Both the position numbers and the translations under genes were made by a program. Below are positions 38,959 through 51,200 of a DNA stretch of 64,000 nucleotides, one piece after another (the first letter of the stretch is position 1; every line of letters starts with the position of its first letter). Location: the NCBI GenBank assembly GCA_013399695.1, contig VXAU01001246.1:737405-801404 (forward strand), given 5' to 3'. The stretch comes from Formicarius rufipectus. Taxonomy: Eukaryota; Chordata; Aves; Passeriformes; Formicariidae. The notes beneath the pieces were generated by a model that was not told the DNA's origin, did not search any database, and saw only the letters and a list, made by a program, of their open reading frames with translations.

Positions 38959-40344
38959 CTGTAGGCAGTAAATGTTTGTGCTATAGATTGCAGGTAATTG
39001 AACTTAGAATTGATATTTCTTAATTTCATCATACTGCAATTCCATACCTGTCTTGAACAACACTGTGGGAAAGCATAAAGTAGGCACTACTGCACTGTGT
39101 GTTGTTGATCAAATTTGAATAAACCCACTGCTGAAAAGTTCAGTGTATCTGTATTAACTTATATATGCAATGAAGTGTGTTTTGTAAGTATGTGTCTTTT
39201 CAACGGGGTTCTTAATTTTATTCCATTGCTCTTAAAAACGAGCCTGGCTAACCCCAGGGCAGGAAAGGGGAGCTGGTCATAACAACAGAGCACCAAAAAC
39301 ACCTCACAGAAATAATTGATGCTTTAGATACATTGTCCATCATTTTATTCAATTAATTCTTTGTTCTGCTTTTTCTGTCACCTTTTTAAATATGAGGCCA
39401 ATGAAAACATTTTATCATAAGCTTTGTGATACAAATAAAAGACCAAGACAGAAATATTTTTTTGGCCAAGGTTGCTTTCAGAGTTGTTGGCATTCAGCAG
39501 AAAAGCAGATATGAAAGTGTGTGGCACAGCCTTGTAGTGTGATGTCTCCAATCAGACTAATGGTCTCACCACTTTTTGTACTGAATGTTGCTTGCCTGCA
39601 TCACCAGTATTCTATATGGTTAATGCATGAACCAATGCACAAATCTTTCTTTCTTTATTACTTTTTCTTTGCTAGGAATAATGTGCCCACGCATCCTTAG
39701 TACTTCGCACTATTCTGTTTCTTTTTTGATACTAGACAAGAAAAACAGGCTGAAATCATGATTAAATATTAACAGCATAGAATACTGGGGTTTTGAAAAT
39801 GATCCATTACTTTTATCTTGAAAAATAGAGATGTTTATTCATTAGCCACAACTTTATGAAACAGTTGTTTAATGGGGCATTAATCTTTTTTCTTTTTTTG
39901 TGTTTTTTTTCCTGTTTGGAAGAGTAATTGTTTGAAATCCTTTTCTCTTGGTTAAAATCCAGATCTTCTAATTGTGAGAGAAAGCACAAGAGAAACTTGA
40001 GTTCTTTCATAGGAGCAACTAGATCTTCTACATGTGTGTGCTCAGTCATGTATAGGGGAAAGAAAGGGCAGAGTCTTTTCACACAAGTGCAAAACAGCAG
40101 AACCTAATTATACAGTTCAGTCATGCAACATGTAGGAGTTTTCAATTGTTTGGCTAAATTACGCAGAAAATCAGTTGTATCAAGAATCCTGTTTACAGTG
40201 TTGGCGTAAGAGCCTGATCTTGCCTAAAGCCATGGATTCACTTAGCAGTTAGTGTTTCTCAGCATAGTTCCCTAATGCACGACTCAACCTGATTGAAAGG
40301 GATCTGAGGAACTCATTTCTCCAATTCTGGGCTGCTTTCTGCAG

Positions 40345-40403
40345 TGGTTTTTCTAAATAGGAGCATATCAATGTCAGCTTGCCCTGTGTTATCTCCAATA
40401 GTG
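40345..40403 (+). other. Candidate 59-base exon (plus strand), unproven
   Basis: A strong acceptor (GGGCTGCTTTCTGCAG) and a strong AGTG|GTAAGT donor flank 59 bases that are open in one frame only (VFLNRSISMSACPVLSPIV). There is no supporting neighbour on the plus strand and no recognised gene. Confidence 0.1.
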
Positions 40404-40848
40404 GTAAGTCCCTAAGGAGTGTGCCTTTCCCTCTACTTTCCCACAGCCCAGATATTTTCAGCTTCAGCTCAAATATGCTGGCAGCTATGTTGTAGCCCTC
40501 AACAGAATATTTTTTCCATACTGATGCTGTTGTTTTTCAAAAGCAACATGCAAAGTAATCCCAAAAGTTAAGGCAGATATGTATCATGGTTTGCCATGAT
40601 GCTTATAGTATCCTTGTGCTTATAGTCCTGTAGCACAGAGGGACTCTCTACATTACCAGTTGCTGGAGGCATGACTTAACTAACAAATAAAGATGGTATT
40701 AAATAAACTTTGTCACTGTTGCCAGTGAGTGTAGCTATAGGTGATGTTAGAACAGATTTTAGGTGTCTTCATGAGGGGATTTGTGGCTATATGTTTTCTT
40801 TGATCATGATGCTTTTCCTTGGTATTGCAAAGTAAGGACCCTTCTCTT

Positions 40849-40864
40849 CCCCCCGCCCCCCCCC
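40849..40864. repeat. C-rich tract
   Basis: C6, one G, then C9. Simple sequence. Confidence 0.9.
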
Positions 40865-41629
40865 ACCTCTGCTTTCATACACACATATCCACTACTCTTT
40901 ACAAGCACCTAAGAGCTGTGAGAAAATGGCCCTGCAGTTGGAGTTTCATCACATCTGCAGTCAACCCTCCTGTTACATTTTCTACTACTTGTGCCCTTCA
41001 GACTGCCTTAGTCTGACTTGTTATTGCTAAATTGGATTATCGTGTAACACCATCAACTTTCCTCAGTCTCTTGCCTTTTGTCTGGGTGGCTTCAAATTCT
41101 TCCACTGACAGAGCAGAGAATATTTGTGACTGACGATGTGATGCACAAAGAACCACCTTCTTTTCTTTGTTTCTTCTGTTAGCCTAAGTGGATAGTCCAT
41201 TCCTAGCATCTTTTCCTGAGTCCTCTCGCAATGTCTTTTCCAGGGTTAAGTGCTCTTGTTTATTTGGCTGGTTTTTGCCCTGGAAAGGTATCCATATTTT
41301 GATAGTACTTATTTGTATTTGTTGGATTTTCTTAATTTCTTAAAATTTCCAGTGCAACTGTGATTTTCTTGAGTGTTGCTGAGCATTGAAGATGTTTCAT
41401 AGAGCCACAGATCATGACTGTACGTGATCTCACCCTGACCACTTCATGCCCATCCAATCAGTGCTGCAATGTCCTGCAATTCTTAACAGTCAGCCTTTGC
41501 CCTCTGTATCCTGTTAATGCACTTTCATTAGAAGACTGTCATCAAAATTATTCCTCTCAAGCAGAAAACATTTATTTTCAGGTACACCATCTCCAGACTT
41601 TCAGCTATTTCTAATCATTTTCCTAGCAC

Positions 41630-41790
41630 AGACATCAATATTTGTAAGTCTAGAGATTTATTCTTCAGTCCTTAGATGACAAGGCTGTTTTAAGCCTGAC
41701 ATTATATCCTGCAAGTAGTAATTTAGCTATTTCATCCCTTAGGTCTTTCAGGATCCTTAGGCAGACACCATCTGCTCCTGCCTCTGTTAT
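41630..41790 (-). mobile_element. Ancient CR1-like LINE fossil, reverse-transcriptase region
   Basis: Reading the minus strand from about 41786 to 41741 gives GADGVCLRILKDL. This aligns residue by residue with the conserved GPDGIHPRVLKEL motif at the start of CR1-family reverse transcriptases. The following minus-strand bases (about 41735 to 41630) keep the order of the old CR1 nucleotide consensus: GATGAAATAGCTAAA, then TTAAAACAGCC, then AAGGACTGAAGAATA where the family has a GAGGACTGGAGGRTA-like stretch. Stops and small indels are present. It is far older than the other CR1 copies and may extend further left, but I cannot follow it. Confidence 0.55.
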
Positions 41791-44236
41791 TACCAGCCCA
41801 TCCACACAACCCCCTTTTGTGTACAAAATATGTTCTTCCGTGTCTGTCTTTTTCTTAATTCTATACTCCAGCTTACTGGACTACTTATCTGTTTGAAGGG
41901 TGTGGGGAGTGTTGCTTCTTATGTGTGTGTGTTTTATTCTGGTTTTTTGTTTGGTTGGTTTTTTAATTTATTTTCAAACATCCTATTTCCAGTGAATCAT
42001 GTATCTTTACTGCCTGGTTCCCTCTTCTCCTTACGCCACTAAGACGAGTTATTCCTGTTGAAAGGAGTTTCATGGTTAGCTCATGATGCAGGAATGTGTG
42101 GTGCTTCTTTTGGAGAAGCAGTGCTGTGTTAATTATTGCAAATACTTCAAATGTTAAAACCATCAACAGAATTTATTGATCACCTGTGATATGAAAATTC
42201 CACTGAGCATGCTTTTTTTTAATGAGGTTTTGTGTCCTCTATAGGCCTTCAAACTGTGTGTGATGTATTAGTATCAGACACTGGTCCTGCAATTTTGGGT
42301 GCCTTTTGTATTAGGTTTCGGTAGATGTTGAAACCTTTTCCCTAATAGAGAAAATGTGCTCGAATTTTGTCTTTCCTGATGTTAGATAAAACAACCTGAA
42401 CAATGTTTTCACAGTGAAAATGCAGTGTCAACCCTTCAGCTTTATTTGAATAGCTTTGTTGAGGTGACAAGGCAATCACAAACATGAAAATACCTGATCT
42501 TGGATGTGTTTCTTTTTGATAGTGTTTATTTTTCCTGTAAGTCAGAGGGAAGAATTTGCCTATTTTGATTAAAAAAAAAAAAAGAAGAGGAGAAGTGGCT
42601 TTAAACCCTTTAAATGTTTCAGATAGTTTTTGAGAAATTGAACATTTCTGCTGGAATAAGAGATCAATGGGAGTTTATCAGTTTATCTCGAAGGATTTAG
42701 GTTCAAATTCTCATTACAAGGTTTGAAAGGTGAGCAGCCTGAATTGGGTAATACTACTAACAAGGATAACCAGGAGCTACTCCAAAGGCTCTATGAGTAA
42801 ATATTTATCTTTATATTTAAAAATAATAACTTGGAGGGGAAAAGGAAACATTTATAGGTTGGGCAAAGTAGGCTCTATTTTTATTATATTTTACACTTCT
42901 AATAGAGCATTTTAGTTACATTGCTGCAGTAAATTTACTAATATGGAGGTTTGAATTATCCTCACATCCGAATATTTTCTGTAATATGCAGTATATTGTA
43001 AGCAAAACCTAACTATTCTGTAATGTGTATGAATTGCTTTTTAGTTAAATAGATTCACCTTGGTTTAGAACTCCAGAAACTTGATAATTGATTTTCAGTC
43101 CTATCTCAGGAGTATAACATTCCAGTAGAAATAAAATAAAGGTATACAGTGTAATTTATAAGAAACTATTATAAAACATTTCTTGTAACCTTGTTACTCA
43201 TATTAGGGAACAAAAAATTTCTCAGAAGAAAACTAGTAAAACAGTTAAAAGAAGTGGTCTGATAGGCTAAAAGTATTATATTTTTATTTTAGTACATTAT
43301 CATGATTAATAACATCATATTTTCTAATTTTTTTTATAAAATACTGTGTAATTTTTCTTTTAGCAAAATTAAATATTTTATGGAATGGATTATGACCTGA
43401 AAATATGTAGCCCCCTTTGTTGAAACAAAAGTTTTCTAAACTTTCATATGCACATTTAAGCTATTTTTTTCACTCAATAGATCTTGAAGAATCATTGTAT
43501 CACAAAGAAATTGTGTCTCTGTATTTGTGTCTATCCAGCCATTCTTGTCAGAAGGAGCCTTTTTGCCAAACAGCTTTATAAACATTTATCCACTCCATCA
43601 TTATCAGAGTTCATTGTTATTCATTGTTATCAGAGGAATTGCCCCATCTCATCTTCTTAAAATGCACTATTATTTTTTAATTATTAACTTGGGAAGAGAA
43701 ATTTGGATATTGTATAATACACGAGAAGGTCTCACTGCATATCAGCTACTTACTTGTTTACCAGGGCAGCATCTAACTGGAAAGATAAGTTGGATACTCT
43801 AGTTACAAATGGTAGAGCCTCAAGAAAGTACACTATTCAAGGTAACCTGTAACCTAGAGAGGCATTGCAAACTGGTGAGTAATCCCTGGATTATTTTTTT
43901 TTTTTAGGGAAGGTATTAGCAGGGGTTTTGCTATTTCTCTAACTTATGTTTTAACATGGTATTGAGAGAATAAAAAATTTTGAAAATAATGTCTTGTGCA
44001 ATAATGTCCTATGATTCACATATCCAAATCTGTCCTTAAAGTGGAGCAAATCCCTTCTTTCTGTTTGCCCTGTTATTTAGTTTGGAAGTATTTAATCCTT
44101 TTGAAATGTTAAGAAATTTATAGTGTCAAAATTCCTTGAATCAACAAATACTGCCACTTAACCATCCCCTACTTCAGAGAACCTAGGTATGGTCTAGTCA
44201 TTCTACTGCCATCTTAACCATTCTGCCTCATCTGAG
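41791..44236. other. Unique AT-rich noncoding sequence
   Basis: No gene is recognised. A 10-base direct duplication (TCATTGTTAT twice) lies at 43611-43630. An exon-like 23-mer on the minus strand lies at 43754-43776. Confidence 0.55.
43754..43776 (-). other. Candidate 23-base microexon (minus strand), unproven
   Basis: The minus-strand acceptor CCAACTTATCTTTCCAG and donor ACAA|GTAAGT are both good and enclose 23 bases. One frame reads LDAALVN and leaves two bases for the next exon, which fits the phase needed by the candidate at 38840-38958. A second frame is also open. Confidence 0.1.
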
Positions 44237-45235
44237 TCAATTGAGCGAATTCTTGGGTCCATTAAATGTGCTTGTGTTTGTTACTGCCTGGAAGACTCCT
44301 TTGAAATGGTGGATTTGCCTGGCTGAGCGTTGCTGTCGAAGGAGGGAAAACATGCAAAGAACTGGCAAAGTTTCTGAACAGATACGGACAAGCTGTACCC
44401 AAACAAAGCCTGAAGTACACATTGCTCTCCTGAAATGAAGTTCAGCAAAGCTGAAAGTCACGCTAATGACCCAATTTCCACTGAAGACAGGCCACATACA
44501 CCTAAAATCTTTCAGTGTCACACATGGCCATATTTCAGGTCGTGACAGATGGTACCAGGACTTTGAAGCTTTCTGGATGTAACGTAGGCAGTTCTGGTGA
44601 AATGGCAAAACTTTAAAAAATATTTGAAAACTTCTCAGATTTGGGTGAAGTTAATGTGAGTTTTCCAGTCATATATCTCTGAACATACATTTGACTCAAA
44701 AGAGAATCTAGTCCTCTCCTTCTATCCTTTGTTGTATGAGGGTATTCCTAGAGACTTTGAACTCTATGTTTTGAACCCCTCTCCAGTTTTAAGCAAATCT
44801 GAATTTTCTATCAGTTTGTCTTTTTAGCTGTGTGACATAAAACTTGGAGTCAGTGACAGTTGATGTGGCTTCCCTTCATAGAAATTCACCATTGAAAACC
44901 CTAGCAAAACCCTTGAATTGTGACTAAGCTCTTAGGCTTTTGTAGTGTTTGGCCGTTTTGCGTCTTGGTCTGCGAATGATATGGGGTGGATTAGAAGGAT
45001 TGTTTTTTCTCTGAAAGTTACAATACACATTCAGTTGTTTTGCTACTGGTGAAGTTTTCTTCAGGTGTTTGTCTTTATATTTGTCTGTATTGCATGTTAC
45101 TGCAGCTCCAAAACAGCTTTTCACCAAAGTTTCTTGGCCTAATGTGCTAAGTTCATAGAGTAACAGCTTTGTAGCAGGGTTAAAATGGTGTTTGTGGCTG
45201 TGGGCTACAGAGCCAAATATTGTGGAATCCACACC
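44237..45235 (-). other. CpG-enriched block with two adjacent minus-strand frames, function unknown
   Basis: This kilobase has clearly more CpGs than the rest of the window, with at least seven in 44240-44600 and three near 44950-44980. It carries two minus-strand frames of 123 codons (44608-44237) and 102 codons (45232-44924). The second ends in a basic stretch (HIIRRPRRKTAKHYKSLRA). They are not in the same frame and neither shows a known domain. The second starts at a GTG, not an ATG. The block might be a decayed insertion, part of a noncoding RNA or a conserved element. I cannot call a gene. Confidence 0.25.
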
Positions 45236-46840
45236 ATTTCTTAAGTAAAGAAGCTATAACTACACCTGGTTTCTTTGGGTTTTTTCCTTCAGTACTGATA
45301 CTCTTGATAGCTCAGTGATGCTCATCACTGTGTTGGCTCTCAGGTGTGGTAAGCGATATTTGTGTCCCTCTCATGAAGGAGTGACATGCGAAAAAAACTT
45401 ATTTTGTCCTTCTGCCTGTGAAAACTTTAAATATCTATCAAGTCCCACTGTCTCCATAGAAAATTCAAAACTTCTTGTTTTGTAAGTGGGATTCCATATG
45501 ATGAGTAGATATTCCCAAGGTTATCTGATATATAACTAGAAATGGTAAAGAAAAAAAGAAAAAAAAATTGCCTTATAATATTGCAAAGATAGCTGATATT
45601 TTTCACCACAAATGAAAAACCAGCATGAAAGAGAAAGCCTGCTTCAGTTAGAAAAACTGGAAAAATGCTCAGAGTTATTTCTTCTCTTCAAATAGATAAT
45701 TTTTCATGACAGAACTGTCATTTTTGATGGTTATATTGCTTCTCATATGAGTTTTTGCTTGGTATAGATGCCCAATATCATTGTTTTCACCAGGAGATAG
45801 ATTATTGCTTGATGTATAATTGGGTAGATACAAAACTTGTTTTAAAGATGGTATGTTTAAAAAAAAAAAAGTACAGGAGAGATGCCAAGTAAATATCCTT
45901 CCATAATGTTCTAGCAATTGTAGAAGTTTATCTTTTATTAATTTGTCACCCCTGGCACTTGATTACATCAAATTCTCGTTGGAAATACAGAGTGGATTCC
46001 CACTCACTGTCTTCTTTTTTGCTGACTTTATCTTGGGTGTTCTTGAAGAAAGACGTGTGAGCACAAGTTGGTCTGAAGGTGGTGAACTTCAGAGCCCTTC
46101 AGACCTATTCAGCAAATTAGCCATATTATACCAAGTCGAGTGATCATTCTTCTGTGTTAGGAGTGTTACTCCAGATGCTTTCATTCCTCTTGTTAAGAAT
46201 GAGCACTGAGTAAATGAAAAACATCTCCAGTAGTTATCTCAGTCTCATGAAGATCTTAAAAGTTTCAGATTAAAATGTAGAAACTGAGCTGGAATACATT
46301 AGGAACTTTAATAGCTGGAGGAATTGTATGGATTTGGGCAGTTTGTTCTCCTGTGTTACTCTGCCTCCTTAAACAAAGGGATCAACTGTATTGGCTGGGT
46401 TGCTCTGGCTTCGGTAATGTGAGATCGGGCTTGGGCTGTACATCTGTCGTGGTTTTAAAGGAAGACTGCTGAGCATGCTCAAAGTCTAGAGTATATCCTG
46501 TGTGTGTGAGCCACAGCTCATAAAACTGACAGCATCATCAAGCATGGAAATGACATTTAGTTCAAACTCTTGGACACTGCCAATTTTTGAAAATTTCATG
46601 GTGAATACTCTTCTGCTTAGCCATGAGGCTGAACAGAAGAATTAGCAAGATGGTACAAATCACAGTACATATATTGCCATAACTCTTGGATGATTTTCAA
46701 TAGGCAGTCTAGAAGTAAAAACGTGACTACCTTTCAAAGTGTTTTCACGTGTGTTTTTGCAAGTATGTGCCACTTACTATTCAGTAAGTGAAATACTAGT
46801 TAGTCTTCAAAAGAGTTTGCAAACCCAGATTGCCTTTTCT
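45236..46840. other. Unique noncoding sequence
   Basis: No gene or repeat family is recognised. An A12 run lies near 45859-45870. Confidence 0.55.
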
Positions 46841-46850
46841 GAGATATGCA

Positions 46851-46912
46851 CACATGCATACTCTTAAAATTTATCTTCGAACTAGAAGAGAAATCCTAAG
46901 AGTATGCGTGTG
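46851..46912. other. Inverted repeat / hairpin overlapping a GT repeat
   Basis: A perfect 11-base inverted repeat (GCATACTCTTA at 46856-46866, TAAGAGTATGC at 46897-46907) extends outward through CACA/GTGTG to about 16 pairs, one of them G-U in RNA. The loop is about 30 bases. The outer right arm is part of the GT repeat at 46908-46921, and an A19 run follows at 46937-46955. Confidence 0.7.
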
Positions 46913-46955
46913 TGTGTGTGTCTCAGTTTAAAAAGGAAAAAAAAAAAAAAAAAAA
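46908..46955. repeat. (GT)7 microsatellite followed by A19
   Basis: Seven GT units at 46908-46921, then a short spacer, then a run of 19 A at 46937-46955. Confidence 0.9.
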
Positions 46956-47929
46956 GGAATGTGCCCAATATGGCTTTGTAGGTCAGTAAATTAACTGAAC
47001 TAATAGCAGAGCATGCTGTTGTACATAAAACCATGCAGTTTGACAGATTTAACTAATTGTCATGTTCTGACCTCCTCTGTGAAGAACATGGGGTGTATGA
47101 ATATAAAGTGAAATGTCAAAACAGTTGTTGAATTATTCAAAATATACATGCGTGACACTTCCAACTTCCTATTGAATAACAGTATTCAGTCTTATGATTT
47201 TGTATGATCTTCTGGAAGATATCTGAAAAAGGAAATCTTTTCACTTTTGCGCGTAAGGCACTCTTGTTTTCTTTCTGATTTTCTTGTTTTTATATGTAGT
47301 TAAAAAATATAGAACTGCATAACTTATGTATAACCATCCTTATTTTAAATCATTAATGAAAGATCAATGACCAATAAGATGTCAGAAAATCCAGACAAGT
47401 GTTCATAACTTGAAATCATAAGTAGGATTGTATGATATAGCAGAGATGAATAAATCTGGGAATGGGAAAGCTTTCCATCTGGAATTACATAAATTGAAAT
47501 GTTCCAAGTAAGATTGCCTTTTTTTTTTTTTTTTTCTGCTTGGTATCTTCAGAGAAAAACATGACTCACATTTTATTCCCAGCCAGTATCTTTTTATTTA
47601 CATCCACTCAACTCATTAGCACAGTAAAAAAACTTTGTACTAGAGCGGATGAAATAATTGCTGCAAGCTGAATGTTTAGACATGTTGTACAAGTTAAATG
47701 TACAAAATTCACCCATTAGGATCCCTTGTGCCCCGAGTTTGTCATTCACTCACAATTAAGAATTTTCTGTAGAGCAAACAAATAAAAATCCCTGGAGGAC
47801 CAATTCTTCAAGGTGTTGAGTGCACTGAGAAGGCGAACATCCCTTGCTTTAGCTGAGGTCATCTCTCAGATGTTCTCACATTTGTTCAGGCTGATGTTCT
47901 GGAGTCTCCTACCCACGGTAATCATTGAG
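46956..47929. other. Unique noncoding sequence
   Basis: AT-rich sequence with a T run near 47519-47535. No gene is recognised. Confidence 0.55.
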
Positions 47930-48245
47930 GTGGGGTTTTTTGAGGGTTTTTTTGGTTTTGTTTTTTNNNNNNNNNNNNNNNNNNNNNNNTTTTTTTTTTT
48001 GTTGTTCTTTTTTTAAATTTTTTTTTCCATTATTGTTTTCCTGTTCTTCTCACCACCACTTCTTTTTTTTGTGTTTGTGTTTTTTTTGGGGTTGGTTGGT
48101 TTTGGTTTAGAGGTTTTTTTTGTTTGGTTTGGTTTTTTGGTTTTTTGGTTTTTGTTTTGTTTGGGTTTTGGTTTTTTGTTTTTGTTTGGTTTTTTGTTGG
48201 TTTTTTTGGGGGGGAGGGTTATGTGGTTTTGTTTTGTTTTTTTAA
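47930..48245. repeat. Long T/G low-complexity tract with assembly gap
   Basis: About 315 bases made mainly of T with G and GG interruptions, including repeated GGTTTTTTGGTTTT-like units and a G7 run near 48208. Twenty-three N at 47967-47989 mark a gap inside it. It is the largest of the T/G tracts in the window. All open frames here (for example 48071-48268) are phenylalanine, glycine and tryptophan simple sequence, not genes. Confidence 0.92.
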
Positions 48246-51200
48246 TGTGGTTGCATTATATGAGATAATTTTTCTACTGCAGAGAGTTGGTTTATTTTAT
48301 ATATTTACACATAATTCCTAGTGGTCAGCAAGCTCTAATGAACTTATGGAGTCTGTTAAATAGGTTCAAGTTTCGTGTAAGTAGATTTGCCATAGGTCAG
48401 CACCATCATGGAAGCTGGAAGAGGTCTGTTCTCCTGCAGCTCTCCCTCTCTGCCTTGAACAGCTTAGAATAAAACACAAGACTATAACAAGCATGTAACT
48501 AGCAGTCTGCAACAACACCTCACTGCTACTCCAGCCGCGGGTAGTCAGGGTACCTAACTGCATCTTTAATGGTTCTCACCTGCTTTTATTGCTGAAAATT
48601 GTAAAGAATTTGCTGTATTTAGCACTGATGAGGGTCTGGCCCCAGTACAAAGTTCTGATGTTCTGCAAAAAATGGTATTTAATATTCCTTGCAATGCAAG
48701 GAAATTTTGGTGTATACTGTGCTCCATGCAGAATCATAATGACAATTTCCAGCCCTCTGTTTTTCAGGCAGTCTTATTTTTGATGGTACAACTTCTTTGT
48801 TTCTTTTAAGTTATAACAGTAATAGTTTGGGATGGGCCAGTGATAGATATGATTCTACATGTTAGTTCCCTGGGTTGGTGGAAGATAAAATATTAGATAG
48901 CATTTTGCAATAATGCTGCTGTCTAGTTTAGGTTTTATATGCTGAGAAGCGATACAATATTTCAATTGAGAAGTATGTGCTACTCTTAAGTGGGCAGAGG
49001 GATAATTCTGGTGAAGTGAAATCCCCATAAAAGTCTGTGTAAAACTAAATCATCCCCTTGAATAGCTGCCACAGTGTTCCAGTGAATTTGAGTAGCAGCC
49101 TTGATGTTTCAAGAGGAAATAAAAGGAAGTTTGTTCTTTGCTCAGAACAACTCCAGAGTAACACTGATCGCTATTACGGTAAGCAGCAAAGCAAACTACA
49201 TTTCAGATATGGTTTAACCACAGTGCTGTCAGCGTGCTCTGTGGATTCCAACAGGGCCTTGTAGAAGATGTGAGATGCAGGTGCTTGTCAAAATATTGTA
49301 CAAAGGACAATGTTTGTATTCTTCTCCTACCATTTATTGACAGTGCCTGGCACCCAACTCTTGTTTTACAGGAGAGTTGTTTTGCACTTACATTTTGCAG
49401 AGGACAAGACCATGCGTAGCTACAGGATCTCTTGTGCATGAATCTTTGCTGGCCAAAGTACTCTACTTTTATGAAAAATAAAAAAAAAAAAATAAATTGA
49501 AGGAGGAACTCCATGAGTTTGGAAAGGAAAAATTTCCCAATGAGTAAAATGACTGGAAATAAATGGATTGATTAATTAAAATCAGTGTGTCTACTCATGA
49601 AGTAAGGCACTCAAGCATGATGTATGTGAGGAGTTACTGCGCCAGACCCTTTGATCCCTTGCTTTCAGAATTAAATGTAGAAGTCTCATTTTCAGTTTCA
49701 AGGTTGAATACAAATCCTTGTGAACCTGCCCCTGTTAAATTGCATCCTGTCACTCTGAAGCATTCAAAACTTTTAGTGAGGCCAAACTCACAAATCCCTT
49801 CCTTAACCTCCAATTTTTGCGCTGTTGCTACATTGGAGTTAACCCCCATGAGACTTTACTAAAGTGATTCTTTTTCCAGTCTCCCAATAAATCTCTATCT
49901 CTTAAAATGCTGTATAAAATTTGTTGATGAAAGATTCAATGTGCAGTACTTGCATGTTGGTTAACCATCACAGGAATAATTAATTGTAACTATTCCCTTT
50001 CAAGACAAAAGACTTATTAGACATGCTCCAGTGGAGAGATATTATGAAATGTTTTACCAAATGTTAGATATTTACTTATCTTCAATTTGGAGTTTTGTTT
50101 TAAAGTGTCTGGATATCTGTTTATATTTAGGAACTATTTAAAAGCATTCATTTAGCAGTAATTCTTATGGAAGGTTTCCAAGAGGTTATTGGATGTTTCT
50201 AGACAAAAACATTTTTCTTCCCCAGTAAAGAGACACAGACAACACATTTCTGAACCATTCAAATTAAAACATAGCAAGGAAATTGCATGAAAAAGATAAA
50301 GAAAAGAACCAGGTGTCTTTCTAGGAAACAAGACATATCTTTCGGAGGCAACCTCTTTTCATGTTTTCTTCTGGAAAAAGTAGTTACCAGTGTAAGACAA
50401 CAGTAACAAGAATTCTGCAGAAACTCCATAGGCAAATGCACAGGAGTCAAAGAAAGGGAAGGGGAAATGACATTTGGAAGAACAGAGTTTACCCAGTAGA
50501 AATTACTGAAAGGAATTGTCACTTCATATACTGAACACAGAGTGTTGCTGACTGACTGAGCTGAAAGGATGTCACCAAAAAATACCCCAAAAACCAATCA
50601 ACCTTCAGAGAAACCAGTCTCATACTGTTTTCAATTCTTTTTGGCCAGTCAGGTATGGAAATGTCCCACAGTTGCACCTGGAGTTTATCCTATTGCTAGG
50701 TAGATCTACCCTAATCCTCTGCTTGGATTTTTGGGTCGTGGGAGTTTTTTGTTTGGTTTTTTTTGGGGGTGTTTTTCGTTATGTTTTTTTCTTTCCACTG
50801 TAGGATTTTATACCTTTTCATATCACTGTTTGCTTTTTAAACCTTAGAACTGCTAACTCCACCTATATCAGCAGTGAGAACATGTTGTCTCAAGACTGTG
50901 TAGGACAGTGGGAAGAGAGTTAAAAATGCCTTCCTGGCTTTCCTCCAAACTACCAAAATCAATGATTAAGTGGCATGACTTCTCTATGAGTGAATTTCAA
51001 CAGCAGACAAAAAGGTGTGCCAGTCCCTGTAAAGTGCGGGAATATTTCCTGTGGGAACATCAAATAGGTCTCCATCCAAAGGATACAAGAATGGGGGGAT
51101 TATATGGAAATTTCTCTAAATTGTAACTCAGTCTACTCTCTTTATTGATTGTATTAAAATGTAAGGTGGAACAAAAGCCTAGGAATGGGATGTGTGTTGA

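Larger units (their letters stand above)
31121..41629. other. Unique noncoding sequence with exon-like motifs on the minus strand
   Basis: About 10.5 kb without a recognisable gene or transposon. It includes T runs (32359-32373, 32886-32900), the short palindrome at 33743-33761, C runs (37712-37726, 40849-40864), and the exon-like stretches listed separately (35328-35351, 37511-37553 and 38840-38958 minus; 40345-40403 plus). Confidence 0.5.

Noticed and set aside
47813..48321. Several overlapping plus-strand open frames
   Set aside because: They are translations of a T/G tract, and two run through the N gap.
50259..50597. 112-codon minus-strand frame
   Set aside because: No domain or splice context; treated as chance.
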